Shown piece after piece: positions 46,550-60,218 of a stretch of DNA of 64,000 nt (positions within the stretch are counted from its first letter, which is position 1; each line of letters begins with the position of its first letter). This DNA is from Warburgia ugandensis. Its lineage: Eukaryota; Streptophyta; Magnoliopsida; Canellales; Canellaceae. The DNA is taken from positions 22,398,990 through 22,462,989 of the forward strand of contig CP141139.1 in the NCBI GenBank assembly GCA_035236585.1, written 5' to 3'. Under the pieces are notes generated by a model. That model was given only the letters and a program-made list of their open reading frames with translations. It was not told where the DNA came from and searched no databases. A program made the position numbers and the translations under genes.

Positions 46550-49500
46550 TGTAATGACCCCGAATTTTTGTAAATTATTAAGGAAAATTAATAAAGTTTG
46601 AATTTTTAGAAATTTTGGACTGGAATATTAAGTTATTGAAAATTCTCTTTTTATAGAGATTATATTATAAATAAAAAAATAGAAATTATGGATGTACTTG
46701 GAAAACTGATCGAAACAACATTAAGTACGTTCAATTCTGAGTTAAAATGAAAATTCCTTAATTTTTCCATTTGGGGCTAAAATGGTAATTTTACCCATAT
46801 CCCATATCCAAGAAATAAGACCTCAATATTCATGAAGTACATAGAAATACGATTCTAATGCCACTAAGTACGCTCGATTTTGAGTTCGGACAAATATTGC
46901 CTATTATTCTCCAATTTTGGAGTTAAAAAGGGCAAAAAGGTCTTTTCACATAAAAGTGGGGCCCACAAAGTGGGCCAACATTCTAGAATCACCAATAATT
47001 GCTCAGTGCATTATTCCTAGTAGTGGAGATTGTAGTGGGAATGAAGAATGCATTAGTAATTAAAAATTTTAAAGTAATAAAATATCTTATAAAAAGAAAT
47101 GATAAAAAATTCAAATTTGGCTATAAATATGTCCCAAAAATTTTCAACAATTTTCACAACCTTAACCACGAAATTTCCAAATCTTCCCTGGAATTTCAGC
47201 CCCAAATTCCCCTTCATCCCTCCCCAAACTCTCTTTTCCTTATTTCTCTCTCCTCTTTCTAATTGGAACAAGAGACCTAAATTCAATTAGGCACTCCGTT
47301 CCAGAAAGAATCTCATCAATTCCATGTCCATAACATCCTATACTACAGTATATACAAAATCCCCAAATCAATTTCAAGATCCAACGGTTCCAACAATAGA
47401 AGATCACAAAACGGCGGACAATCGGGCTATATTATCATCAACCGGTAATTCTCTCAAATTGGGCATCAATCTTTTTTTTTTTCTCCAATCAGGTAGGTGG
47501 AACTACTTCCCATACATATTTATTATGTTTTAGTGTAATTTTTATTTTCTGTAATTTAATTTGAATGAAAAATGGCAAAAATAAAGTAAATACCAGACCC
47601 TTCAATTTTTGGTGATAGAGCTCTCAGATGGAAAATATGAGCTTTCCAATCGATCTAGAAGGGTCAGAAACCCCTAAGGTACAATTTTCAAGAAAATCTA
47701 ACAAGGTTTGGACCCTCAATTGAGAGAGATTAATTCTGGTGGGCCCAGATCAAATCTGGACCCTAGGAACGACTGAAAACTTCAATTTAAGATTTTGGAG
47801 TCATATGAACTACAAATTGCGATTAGAAAGAAGCTATGGAAAGCTCATAATGTCTAGTTTCTAATGAATTCATAATATTTCTAAAATTTATTTCTATATT
47901 TTTCTGTATTTTGGAAATAAGTGTCCAATTTCTAAGATTTTCAAGATCTGAGGTGATAAGATCTTGGAAATTTATTTTAGTGATGATATAATAATATAAT
48001 AAAGTAATATCTATGGTTAATTTGGACAAATCTTGGATAAAATAGGGGATCTACCCTTTATGGTAGAAAAACCCAAAAATAAAACTAAAAAAATACAAAG
48101 GGACCTACTTGATCAATGAGTTCAAGTATGATCAGATCCTTGGGATGGATTAAAGGGATGATATTATGATGGAATCCAGTTAGATCATGGATGAAATGTG
48201 ACAAAATCAAGTGGATATGATTTTTGGATCTTAATGGATTAAAAGCCCTAATGGTAATTAAAACCCTTGATCTAAAGGAAAACACCTAAGATCTAATGGT
48301 TGGATCATATTTAAAGGTTTATAATAATATTAATAAAATTAGTTTAATTGTCTTTTATTGGATATAGAAGTGTAAATGTGATTTATGTTTTAAGTTTTAA
48401 TTATTTTTTATTGGATATAGAAGTGTAAATGTGATTTCTGTTCTAAGTTAGAAAGCATGATAGTGTAATATTTAAATTTTAGTATGATATGCCCTAAATG
48501 AGTAATTTGTTAGTAGATTTGATTATCTTAGGATCATGTTAGTGTAAATTAGGATTTAAACATGATTTCATTATGATAGAAGATGTGTTTCATAACTTAA
48601 GATCATGTTAGTTTTATTTCACTAGCTTAAGTTACATTCATAAGAAGAATGTTAGTATATAGTTGTTAAACTTATATTTGATTTATGCTTTCAAGTTGAT
48701 GATTTACTTATTGTCAAATTTTATTCAATTGTTAAGTAATTGTTAATATATAAGGAGCATAAATCACCAAAAATGTAAACTAATGAAATATAGAAATTCA
48801 TGGACAACTAAGATGAATGAATGATTTTGACTTAATAAGGGTTATAGTTAGTGGGACAATATAAGGAATGATTTATCATTTCCTTGGCCCAAAGTAGGAA
48901 AATAATGAACATCCATGGATGACATTGTGCATATCCATGGAAATTAATTAAAATCAATTAGAGAAGGGACTTAAGGTAAAGAGCTCATAGGAACCTTGTC
49001 AAAGGTTGAGCTAGTACCACTCCAGTGGACTCTGAACATTGTGGTTATAGGGGGTATACAAGAGCCAAGTGCTTTTCCCTCACCTCCCATTGACGTAAGA
49101 AAGGTCTAAACGCCTCCTTACATAAGGGTTGTATTAACCATTTTTTGAGCAGGCTTTAACTGATAAGTACTGGTCATCCTGAAATAAGGAGTTGTCTAGT
49201 GATAGGAAGAAATAAATTATCTTCAACCAAGTAAGACACTAACTGGTTGAATAATAATAAGAACATAAAAAGATAGCAAATTATCTAACCTTAATAAAAA
49301 TAGTAAGTGAGATAAGGATGATCAAACAAGATGAGATCTTGTATGATAAAAAACAATAAGGAAAAAGAAACATCAATGTAAATTAGATTGTTATGTATGA
49401 TATAGATAGTATTTGTATAGATGATATTAAACCCATGGATATAAGATATTCAAGGAAGAAAGATTCAGATCATCCTACATAAGGGTGATCAAAAGACCAT

Positions 49501-50958
49501 GTAGTATGTACCTTTGATTAGAAAAATGACATTATACATATGATTTGACAGATATATGTTGATCGAGACTACCTTATTGAGGTAGGTGGATTATTAAGAA
49601 TGCCTTTACATGAAGATACATGTCTAATACATGATCTTATGTTTTGAAGTATTGACATGTATGATACCAATATATTATGGTAAATACCTCACATTGAAAT
49701 ATGATCCAATCAAATGATGAGGAAAATAAGTATTAAATGGTCAAGTTGAGAATTGAGAACAACCTTAAGTGAATAGGAAAGTAGAAAATATTCCAGTCCT
49801 TGATAAACAGACAGATAGTCTGATATGTATAAGTATTATTTTACATACAAGCTTGGAAGCTTGTGGTTTTATTTTAAACAGGCATAGGCCTGGGGATGCT
49901 ATGCTAGGAGAGTTAAGAGGGTTTGGCCACCCACTCTCTGAAACTTGATGATATTGAATACCAAGCCTAAGAAAGGCTAAAAGTCGGGTGGGGCATTTAT
50001 GGGAAGGCCACTACTGTGACAGCCATGGTCCTCCCATATGGACATGGATATTGTAATTTCCACTGAGAATGGTATAAGTGGATTATTGAACAGTTATCCG
50101 AGCGCGCTGTATGGATCATACTGCAAGCATAGTAGTTCTTGATTATTTTGCACTATGATGCATATGAAATTGGCATAGTGAAATGCCTTAAGGGATGACA
50201 TGATGAAATGTCACCAATATTTTTCCCAAGAAGGGAAATTCCCTATATAGTAATTGGCTGAGATACAAATCTCTTATAATGAAAGGAGTTGATCAGCTTT
50301 GTATAGAAATGATTCTTGATTATTTTTACATTTTTAACGGATTTGTCCTTATACAATATGTATGCATAAAGGTGAACACAAATGACAAGGAAATGAGATG
50401 TCCTTATAACTAATAGTTATTAATGAATGTGTTTATCATAGAACGAATTATGGGATACTTGAATATTGAGATTATTCTGTCAATAACTTACATTCTTATC
50501 TCCTACCAAGCATAGCTTGCTGAGATATTGTAAATGTTCGAATGTTTACAATATCTCAGATACAGAGAAGGAGACTTATGAGCTCAAGATTTGAAGAACA
50601 ATTGAAGAATAAGTAATCAGGGTATATCCCTTGAAACATTGTATTAAAACATGTATTGAATTTTGAACTTTGTAATTTGGATTATATATTTGGGCAAGTA
50701 TTGTAAGGATACAATGGGCTGCGTATTGTGAACCACTGGATGGATCCTGAAGTTTAATAAAAGTATATTCCTTCAATGGAATTTTATCTTATACAAAATT
50801 CTACTTATGTTATGTATGAGGTGGTGACTTAGGTTTTACAAAACAAATTCTAAAGAAAAGAATTTCCGCTGCTTTGTTTTGCGACAAAATTTTACTCTAA
50901 GGGCTCTATCTTTACAAAATGTATTATAAAATGTGTTATAAAAACCTGGGTCACCACA
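46550..50958 (+). repeat. Element C, 5' LTR (~4,409 bp)
   Basis: Begins TGTAATGACCCCGAATTTTT and ends ACCTGGGTCACCACA, with TG...CA boundaries. Contains two copies of a 53-bp tandem unit. Small frames conserved with the other LTR (for example 50,576-50,776) follow from the LTR identity and are not genes. Confidence 0.93.
48348..48453. repeat. 53-bp tandem unit, two copies, in the 5' LTR of C
   Basis: Units with TTTATTGGATATAGAAGTGT and AAATGTGATTT begin at 48,348 and 48,401. The sister LTR has three. Confidence 0.85.
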
Positions 50959-50960
50959 GT

Positions 50961-50972
50961 TGGTATCAAAGC
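50961..50972 (+). other. Primer-binding site of element C (initiator tRNA-Met type)
   Basis: TGGTATCAAAGC follows the LTR after a short spacer and matches the TGGTATCAGAGC type with one difference. Confidence 0.8.
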
Positions 50973-51087
50973 ATTCATCCAATCACAGTACAATCCCAAT
51001 ATGTCCAAGGGAGAATTGACAATCCAAATTTAAATTAAGGTAGATATAGTATAAGGAATACTTATAGAAATTTTGGTTTATGAGCAG

Positions 51088-52160
51088 ATGCCGCCCAAGA
51101 GAGTTACAAGGCAGACAAGTCAAGGTACTTTAGAAAACAATATGGAGGAATTATCAATGAGCAATATGGAAGAAATGGTAACAAGAGTATTGAGAAACCT
51201 TATTCCTAATATTCAACTGCCCCAAAGTTCATCACCTCCAGTTGAAGTTCCTAGTATACAGGCACAAGCTCAGCCTGAAGTTAGACCCCATACACCAACA
51301 CCATAGATTCCTACACCAGTACAGGGCCAATCTTCCCTTGTACCAAGTGAGGAAGTTCGCAATTCTCCATTAGCACCAGAAAAGGTTGACCAAATGTTGC
51401 AAAGATTTCAGAAGATGGTGATTGGATATAATGGAAAGGGTGAAGTAGAAAAGACAGAGGAATGGATCTACGAAGTAGAAAGAACATTTGATGTATTACG
51501 TACTCCTTCCGAATTGAAGGTCAAATTTGCTACATACCTATTAAAACAAGATGCTGCTTTCTGGTGGAGATCAGCCAACAACACCTTCTTCTCAAATTCT
51601 AATGAGACTACTTGGGAGGAATTCAAAGAAGTTTTTAATACTAAGTATTTTCCTACCCATGTAAAATCAAGGAAGGAGAAAGAATTCTTGGAACTTAAAC
51701 AAGGGAACCTATCAGTGGTGCAGTATGATAATAAGTTCACCCAATTAAAGAGATTTGCTACACATATGTGTGACACCAAAAGGCACACTGTGGATAGATT
51801 TCTGGATGGACTATAGCCAGCACTGAAGGTGAAAGTGATGGGTACTAAACCCACCACCATGGCCGATTGTGTAGAGATGGCTTCCAAGTTTGAAAATGAA
51901 TTCAAGAAGACTCAAACCATTAAGTTTGGAGGAGGAAACTACACCCAAAGGCCTTTTCAGAAGGGCGCAAGAGACCCTTCAACAATTTCAAACCCCCTAG
52001 AAATCAAGGGAATCATATAAAAAGAAGGCCTTGTCCGAAATGTAGACGATTCCATCCTAGAAATATGTGTCCCACTCCGATACAACAACGACCTCCGATC
52101 AGATGTTTTAATTGTGGAGAATTCGGGCATATCTCTGCAAATTGCAACAAACCATTAGCT
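51088..52160 (+). pseudogene. Element C gag with CCHC knuckle
   Basis: Fossil gag starting MPPKRVTRQTSQGTLE at 51,088. The capsid core (51,394-51,816) has EWIYEVERTFDVLRTPSELK, VKFATYLLKQDAAFWW and EFLELKQGNLSVVQYDNKFT. MADCVEMASKFENEF follows. A knuckle CFNCGEFGHISANCNKP lies at about 52,100. The gag coats the RNA in virus-like particles. Confidence 0.88.
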
Positions 52161-52685
52161 ATTAAGGAGGCAAAACCAGACAATATTCCTCATCACCAAG
52201 GAAGGATATTAGCTATCACTGATGGCCAGGCTGGACCGTCTAATGCGGTAATTGAAGGTACATTACTTGTATCTGACAACCATGCCAAAGTATTGTTTAA
52301 TTCTGGATCTACGCATTCCTTTATATCTTGCGTATTTGCATCTAGTATACAATTGCCAGTGAAAAACTTGGGATTCAATCTAGATGTAACAACTCTAGTG
52401 GGTAAAATAGTTAAATTACAAGAATACCTTCATAATGTACCAATAGAAGTACTAGGAAAAAGAAGAGATGTAGACCTCATTTTACTGAACATGGTGGACT
52501 TTGATATCATACTGGGTATGGACTGGTTAGCAAAATACTGGGTAGTTATGGATTGTCACAAAAAGAAAATCACATTTAGCATACCTGGTGAGGAAGTAGC
52601 AGTACTATATGGGAAACAATATGACTTAGACAAATCCATTATTTCAGCTATGAAGACTGTCAAACACATGTCCAAAGGGTGTTAG
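52161..52685 (+). pseudogene. Element C protease
   Basis: Fossil domain within an open stretch that begins at the knuckle. VLFNSGSTHSFISCVFA covers the active-site region, and NMVDFDIILGMDWLAKY then VVMDCHKKKITFSIPG the C-terminal part. Same order as in D and F. Confidence 0.88.
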
Positions 52686-52709
52686 GCATTTTTAGCAACA
52701 GTTGTTGCT

Positions 52710-54167
52710 TTGGATGTGAAACAGCCCAAGATAACAGAAATTGACATAGTTAGAGAATTCCCAGACGTCTTTCCAGAAGAACTTCCAGGAGTACCCCCAC
52801 GTAGAGAAATTGAGTTTACCATTGAAGTAATTCCTGGTACAACTCCAATTTCTAAAGAACTTTATAGGATGGCCCCAGCAGAATTGAAAGAATTGAAGGG
52901 TGAGCTACAAGAATTGTTAGACAAAGGGTTTGTTAGACCAAGTAGTTCACCATGGGGAGCACCAGTAATATTTGTGAAGAAGAAGGATGGATCTATGAGA
53001 TTGTGCGTGGACTATAGAATGTTGAACAATGTCACAGTGAAAAATAAGTATCCCTTACCTCACATTGATGATCTCTTTGATCAACTCCAATCTGCTAAGG
53101 TCTTTTCAAAAATCGACCTTAGATCAGGATATCATCAATTGCGTATTAAGGATGAAGATATGCCCAAGTCAGCATTCAGAACTCGGTATGGGCATTATGA
53201 GTTTCTAGTCATGTCTTTTGGGCTGACCAATGCACCTGCAATGTTTATGGATCTCATGAACAGAATCTTTAAGGAATTCTTAGACAAATTCGTAATTGTA
53301 TTTATTGATGATATACTAATTTACTCTACCAGTATGGAAGAACATCAAGAACGCTTACAAATTGTACTAAATACCCTCAGACTTCATAAACTGTTTGGTA
53401 AATTTAGTAAGTGTGAATTCTGGTTAGAGAAGGTCAATTTCTTGGGTCATGTAATTTCTAAGAATGGAGTAGAAGTGGACCCCGCCAAGGTTGAAGCAGT
53501 AATGAATTGGGAAAAACCTAAGACTATAACAGAAATACGTAGTTTTCTAGGTTTGGCAGGATATTATCATAGATTTATTCAAGGATTTTCTCGTATAGCC
53601 CTTCCTTTGACTTCGTTAACTAGAAAAGGGGTACAGTTCACTTGGACAGATGAATGTGAGAATAGTTTCCAAGAGCTAAAAAAGAGGTTAACTACAGCAC
53701 CAGTCTTGGCATTGCCATCAGGAAGTGGGGGATACGAAATATATTGTGATGCTTCAGGCAAGGGGTTAGGGAGTGTATTGATGCAAAATGAGAAGGTCAT
53801 TGCATATGCATCTAGACAATTGAAGAAACATGAAATAAATTATCCAGTACATGACCTGGAATTAGCAGCTATAGTGTTTGCATTAAAAATTTGGAGACAT
53901 TATTTGTATGGAGAAAAATTCAGTGTATTCACAGATCATAAAAGTCTCAAATATATCTTCACTCAGGCTGATTTGAATATGAGACAAAGGAGATGGATGG
54001 AATACATCAAAGACTATGATTTTGCCATCCATTACGATCCTAGAAAAGCAAACATAGTCGCTGATGCATTAAGTAGACAAACAAGAGCTGTACTTACAAA
54101 CATCACCATTAAATCAGCTTTTGTAGAAAGAGTCCTCAAGGCCCAAGAAGGGGATATAGTAACTTAG
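52710..54167 (+). pseudogene. Element C reverse transcriptase and RNase H
   Basis: An uninterrupted stretch of 485 codons inside a fossil element. It contains [20 protein letters not shown], the RT blocks [20 protein letters not shown] then [60 protein letters not shown] and the catalytic [10 protein letters not shown], then RNase H with [60 protein letters not shown] and [10 protein letters not shown]. Intact frame and motifs agree with the low LTR divergence. Confidence 0.95.
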
Positions 54168-54170
54168 GGA

Positions 54171-55531
54171 TTGTGTACAAAGACAGGGTTTTGTAAGGGT
54201 ACAGATGGGGGCATATGTTTTCAAGAGAGATTAGTGGTTCCTACAAATATAGACTTGAGAAAAGAACTATTACAAGAAGCACATCAGTCTAAATTTTCTA
54301 TACACCGTGGAGGTACAAAGATGTATCAGGATTTGAAAAGAAACTTTTGGTGGGAAGGCATGAAAAGAAACATAGGAGAGTTTGTAGCTAAGTGTTTGAA
54401 TTGTCAACAAGTAAAAGCTAAACGTCAAAGACCACCTGGAATGTTACAAACCCTGGAACTTCCAGAATGGAAATGGGACAATATCACCATGGATTTTGTG
54501 GTGGCATTGCCAAAAACAAGGGAAGGTCATGATATGATTTGGGTGATTGTGGACAGATTAACAAAGTTAGCACATTTCCTTCCAATTAAACAAAACCAGT
54601 CAGTTGACAATCTAGCTAAGTTGTACATAAAAGAAATAGTAAGTCTTCATGGGATTCCTTTATCCATCATCTCTGATAGAGATGGGAGATTTACTTCAAG
54701 ATGTTGGAAGAGCGTACAACAAGCATTGGGAACTTCACTTAGATTCAAGATCTGACATTTCATCCCCAAACAGATGGTCAATCAGAAAGAACTATTCAGA
54801 CACTAGAAGATATGTTAAGGGCATGTGCATTAGATTGGAAGGGAAATTGGGATGAACATCTTCCATTAGTGGAATTTGCTTATAACAACAGTTTTCATGC
54901 AAGTATTGGTATGGCACCATATGAAGCATTGTATGGGCGACCATGCCGATCACCAACTTGTTGGAGTGAAGTTGGAGAAAGGAAACTAATGAAGTCAGAA
55001 CTAGTGGAATAGTATACAGACAAGGTTAGAATGATAAAGGAAAGGTTGTTAACACTACACAGTCGTCAGAAGAGTTACGCGGACAAAAGACGTAGAAATT
55101 TGGAATTCGATGTGGGAGAGCATGTGTTTCTAAAAATATCACCAATTAAAGGGGTTATGAGATTTGGAACCAAAGGCAAACTCAGTCCTAGGTTCATTGG
55201 TCCATTTGAAATATTAGAAAGGATTGGTCTAGTGGCTTATAGATTAGCCTTACCACCACAACTCTCTGAAGTACACAATGTATTTCATGTATCCATGTTA
55301 CGAAAATATCTACAAGATGATACTCACATACTTAAAATAATACCAGAGGAACTGAAGCCAGATTTAACCTTTGAAGAAAAAGCGATACTGATCTTGGACC
55401 ATAAGGAACATAAATTAAGGACCAAAACAATTCCTTTAGTCAAAGTCATATGGCAACATCACTCTGTCGAGGAGGCTACATGGGAAACAGAGGTAGAAAT
55501 GAGGAAGACACATCCGAGTTTATTTGATTAA
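54171..55531 (+). pseudogene. Element C integrase with chromodomain
   Basis: Fossil domain in several open stretches. H2C2 head: [20 protein letters not shown] and [20 protein letters not shown]. Core: [20 protein letters not shown] and [20 protein letters not shown]. Late core: [20 protein letters not shown] then [15 protein letters not shown]. Tail: [39 protein letters not shown] and a chromodomain [20 protein letters not shown] then [17 protein letters not shown]. Confidence 0.92.
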
Positions 55532-55565
55532 GTTATAGTATTACAAATTTCGCGACGAAATTATT

Positions 55566-55580
55566 GTAAGGGGGGAAGAT
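55566..55580 (+). other. Polypurine tract of element C
   Basis: GTAAGGGGGGAAGAT directly before the 3' LTR, preceded by TTTCGCGACGAAATTATT. Confidence 0.85.
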
Positions 55581-58500
55581 TGTAATGACCCCGAATTTTT
55601 GTAAATTATTAAGAAAAATTAATAAAGTTTGAATTTTTAGAAATTCTGGGCTGGAATATTAGGTTATTGAAAATTCTCTTTTTATAGAGATTATATTATA
55701 AATAAATAAATAAAAATTATGGATGTACTTGGAAAACTGATCGAAACAACATTAAGTACGTTCAATTCTGAGTTAAAATGAAAATTCCTTAATTTTTCCA
55801 TTTGGGGCTAAAATGGTAATTTTACCCATATCCCATATCCAAGAAATAAGACCTCAATATTCATGAAGTACTTAGGAATACGATTCTAACGCCACTAAGT
55901 ACGCTCGATTCTGAGTTCGGACAAATATTGCCTATTATTCTCCAATTTTGGAGTTAAAAAGGGCAAAAAGGTCTTTTCATATAAAAGTAGGGCCCACAAA
56001 GTGGGCCAACGTTCTAGAAGCACCAATAATTGCTCAGTGCATTATTTCTGGCAGTGGAGATTGTAGTGGGAATGGAGAATGCATTAGTAATTAAAAATTC
56101 TAAAGTAATAAAATATCTTAACAAAAGAAATGATAAAAAATTCAAATTTGGCTATAAATATGTCCCAAAAATTTCCAAAAATTTTCACAACCTTAACCAC
56201 GAAATTTCCAAATCTTCCCTGGAATTTCAGCCCCAAATTCTCCTTCATCCCTCCCCAAACTCTCTTTCCCTTATTTCTCTCTCCTCTTTCTAATTGGAAC
56301 AAGAGACCTAAATTCAATTAGGTACTCCGTTCCAGAAAGAATCTCATCAATTCCATCGTCCATAACATCCTATACTACAGTATATACAAAATCCCCAAAT
56401 CAATTTCAAGATCCAACGGTTCCAACAATAGAAGATCACAAAACGGTGGACAATCGGGCTATATTATCATCAACCGGTAATTCTCTCAAATTGGGCATCA
56501 ATCATATTGTTTTTCTCCAATCAAGTCAGGGGACCTACTTCCCATACATATTTATTATGTTTTAGTGTAATTTTTATTTTTCTGTAATTTAATTTGAATG
56601 AAAAATGGCAAAAATAAAGTAAATACCAGACCCTTCAATTTTTGGTGATAGAGAGCTCAGATGGAAAATCTGAGCTTTCCAATCGATCTAGAAGGGTCAG
56701 AAACCCCTAAGGTACAATTTTCAAGAAAATCTAACAAGGTTTGGACCCTCAATTGAGAGAGATTAATTCTGGTGGGCCCAGATCAAATCTGGACCCTAGG
56801 AACGACTGAAAACTTCAATTTAAGATTTTGGAGTCATATGAACTACAAATTGCGATAAGAAAGAAGCTATGGAAAGCTCATAATGTCTAGTTTCTAATGA
56901 AGTCATAATATTTCTAAAATTTATTTCTATATTTTTCTGTATTTTGGAAATAAGTGTCCAATTTCTAAGATTTTCAAGATCTGAGGTGATAAGATCTTGG
57001 AAATTTATTTTAGTGATGATATAATAATATAATAAAGTAATATCTATGGTTAATTTGGACAAATCTTGGATAAAATAGGGGATCTACCCTTTATGGTAGA
57101 AAAACCCAAAAATAAAACTAAAAAAATACAAAGGGACCCACTTGATCAATGAGTTCAAGTATGATCAGATCCTTGGGATGGATTAAAGGGATGATATTAT
57201 GATGGAATCCAGTTAGATCATGGATGAAATGTGACAAAATCAAGTGGATATGATTTTTGGATTTTAATGGATTAAAAGCCCTAAAGGCAATTAAAACCCT
57301 TGATCTAAATGAAAACACCTAAGATCTAATGGTTGGATCATATTTAAAGGTTTATAATAATCTTAATAAAATTAGTTTAATTGTCTTTTATTAGATATAG
57401 AAGTGTAAATGTGATTTATGTTTTAAGTTTTAATTGTCTTTTATTGGATATAGAAGTGTAAATGTGATTTATGTTTTAAATTTTAATTGTCTTTTACTAG
57501 ATATAGAAGTGTAAATGTGATTTGTGTTCTAAGTTAGAGAGCATTATAGTGTAATATTTAAATTTTAGTATGATATGCCCTAAATGAGTAATTTGTTAGT
57601 AGATTTGATTATCTTAGGATCATGTTAGTGTAAATTAGGATTTAAACATGATTTCATTATGATAGAAGATGTGTTTCATAACTTAGGATCATGTTAGTTT
57701 TATTTCACTAGCTTAAGTTACATTCATAGGAAGAATGTTAGTATATAGTTGTTAAACTTATATTTGATTTATGCTTTCAAGTTGATGATTTACTTATTGT
57801 CAAATTTTATTCAATTGTTAAGTAATTGTTAAGATATAAGGAGCATAAATCACCAAAAATGTAAACTAATGAAATATAGAAATTCATGGACAACTAAGAT
57901 GAATGAATGATTTTGACTTAATAAGGGCTATAGTTAGTAGGACAATATAAGGAATGATTTATCATTTCCTTGGCCCAAAGTAGGAAAATAATGAACATCC
58001 ATGGATGACATTGTGCATATCCATGGAAATTAATTAAAATCAATTAGAGAAGGGACTTAAGGTAAAGTGCTCATAGGAACCTTGTCAAAGGTTGAGCTAG
58101 TACCACTCTAGTGGACTCTGAACATTGTGGTTATAGGGGGTATACAAGAGCCAAGTGCTTTTCCCTCACCTCCCATTGACGTAAGAAAGGTCTAAACGCC
58201 TCCTTACATAAGGGTTGTATTAACCATTTTATGAGCAAGCTTTAACTGATAAGTACTGGTCATCCTGAAATAAGGAGGAGTAGTCTAGTGATAGGAAGAA
58301 ATAAATTATCTTCAACCAAGTAAGACACTAACTGGTTGAATAATAATAAGAACATAAAAAGATAGCAAATTATCTAACCTTAATAAAAATAGTAAGTGAG
58401 ATAAGGATGATCAAACAAGATGAGATCTTGTATGATAAAAAACAATAAGGAAAAAGAAACATCAATGTAAATTAGATTGTTATGTATGATATAGATAGTA

Positions 58501-60035
58501 TTTGTATAGATGATATTAAACCCATGGATATAAGATATTCAAGGAAGAAAGATTCAGATCATCCTACATAAGGGTGATCAAAAGACCATGTAGTATGTAC
58601 CTTTGATTAGAAAAATGACATTATACATATGATTTGACAGATATATGTTGATCGAGACTACCTTATTGAGGTAGGTGGATTATTAAGAATGCCTTTACAT
58701 GAAGATACATGTCTAATACATGATCTTATGTTTTGAAGTATTGACATGTATGATACCAATATATTAAGGTAAATACCTCACATTGAAATATGATCCAATC
58801 AAATGATGAGGAAAATAAGTATTAAATGGTCAAGTTGAGAATTGAGAACAACCCTAAGTGAATAGGAAAGTAGAAAATATTCTAGTCCTTGATAAACAGA
58901 CAGATAGTCTGATATGTATAAGTATTATTTTACATACAAGCTTGGAGGCTTGTGGTTTTATTTTAAACAGGCATAGGCCTGGGGATGCTATGCTAGGAGA
59001 GTTAAGAGGGTTTGGCCACCCACTCTCTGAAACTTGATGATATTGAATACCAAGCCTAAGAAAGGCTAAAAGTCGGATGGGGCATTTATGGGAAGGCCAC
59101 TACTGTGACAGCCATGGTCCTCCCATATGGACATGGATATTGTAATTTCCACTGAGAATGGTATAAGTGGATTATTGAACAGTTATCCGAGCACGCTGTA
59201 CGGATCAGACTGCAAGCATAATAGTCCTTGATTATTTTGCACTATGATGCATATGAAATTGGCATAGTGAAATGCCTTAAGGGATGACATGATGAAATGT
59301 CACCAATATTTTTCCCAAGAAGAGAAATTCCCTGTATAGTAATTGGCTGAGATACAAATCTCTTATAATGAAAGGAGTTGATCAGCTTTGTATAGAAATG
59401 ATTCTTGATTATTTTTACATTTTTAACGGATTTATCCTTATACAATATGTATACATAAAGGTGAACATAAATGACAAGGAAATGAGATGTCCTTATAACT
59501 AATAGTTATTAATGAATGTGTTTATCATAGAATGAATTATGGGATACTTGAATATTTAGATTATACTGTCAATAACTTACATTCTTATCCCCTACCAAGC
59601 ATAACTTGCTGAGATATTGTAAATGTTCGAATGTTTACAATATCTTAGATACAGAGAAGGAGACTTATGAGCTCAAGATTTGAAGAACAATTGAAGAATA
59701 AGTAATCAGGGTATATCCCTTGAAACATTGTATTAGAACATGTATTGAATTTTGAACTTTGTAATTTGGATTGTATATTTGGACAAGTATTGTAAGGATA
59801 CAATGGGCTGTGTACTGAGAATCACTAGATGGATCCTGAAGTTTAATAAAAGTATATTCCTTCAATGGAATTTTATCTTATACAAAATTCTACTTATGTT
59901 ATGTATGAGGTGGTGACTTCGGTTTTACAAAACAAATTCTAAAAAAAAGAATTTTCGTTGCTTTGGTTTGCGAAAATTTTTTACTCTAAGGGCCCTATTT
60001 TTACAAAATGTGTTATAAAAACTTGGGTCGCCACA
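55581..60035 (+). repeat. Element C, 3' LTR (~4,455 bp)
   Basis: Begins TGTAATGACCCCGAATTTTT and ends ACTTGGGTCGCCACA. Nearly identical to 46,550-50,958 over its whole length. About 46 bp longer, mostly explained by one more 53-bp unit. Confidence 0.93.
57381..57539. repeat. 53-bp tandem unit, three copies, in the 3' LTR of C
   Basis: Units start at 57,381, 57,434 and 57,487, each with TAGATATAGAAGTGTAAATG or the close variant TGGATATAGAAGTG. Confidence 0.88.
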
Positions 60036-60194
60036 GTAATAAGTACCAAATTCAAGAAACAAGGTGATTATGCACTAAAAAAATTTGAAAAATACACCTA
60101 AAAAATGACTAAAATACTAAAAGTATGCAAATCCTAAAAAAAATATTTTTTTTTGGAGTTTTTAAATTAAAATTTAAGAAAAATTCTTTGCGAG

Positions 60195-60215
60195 TCTCTA
60201 GAAATGGCACTAAAA
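60195..60215 (-). other. Primer-binding site of element E, eroded
   Basis: Minus strand AGTTTTTAGTGCCATTTC beside the LTR end, colinear with AGTTTTTGGCACCGTTGCC of element A. Confidence 0.6.
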
Positions 60216-60218
60216 ACT

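Larger units (their letters stand above)
46550..60035 (+). mobile_element. Element C: Tekay/Del-type Ty3/gypsy chromovirus, complete outline
   Basis: A fossil of 13.5 kb with two LTRs of about 4.4 kb, initiator tRNA-Met-type primer-binding site, gag, CCHC knuckle, protease, reverse transcriptase, RNase H, integrase with chromodomain and a polypurine tract. LTRs make up two thirds of it. The coding part has only a handful of breaks and the LTRs differ by roughly 2-3% by eye, so it is probably the youngest large insertion here. Flanking pentamers GAAAT (46,545-46,549) and GTAAT (60,036-60,040) agree at four of five bases. It interrupts element E. Confidence 0.93.

Noticed and set aside
50576-50776. 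66-codon minus-strand frame conserved at 59,665-59,865
   Set aside because: Both copies lie at the same place in the two LTRs of element C, so conservation follows from LTR identity. The same applies to 47,053/56,084, 47,823/56,820 and 48,085/57,118.
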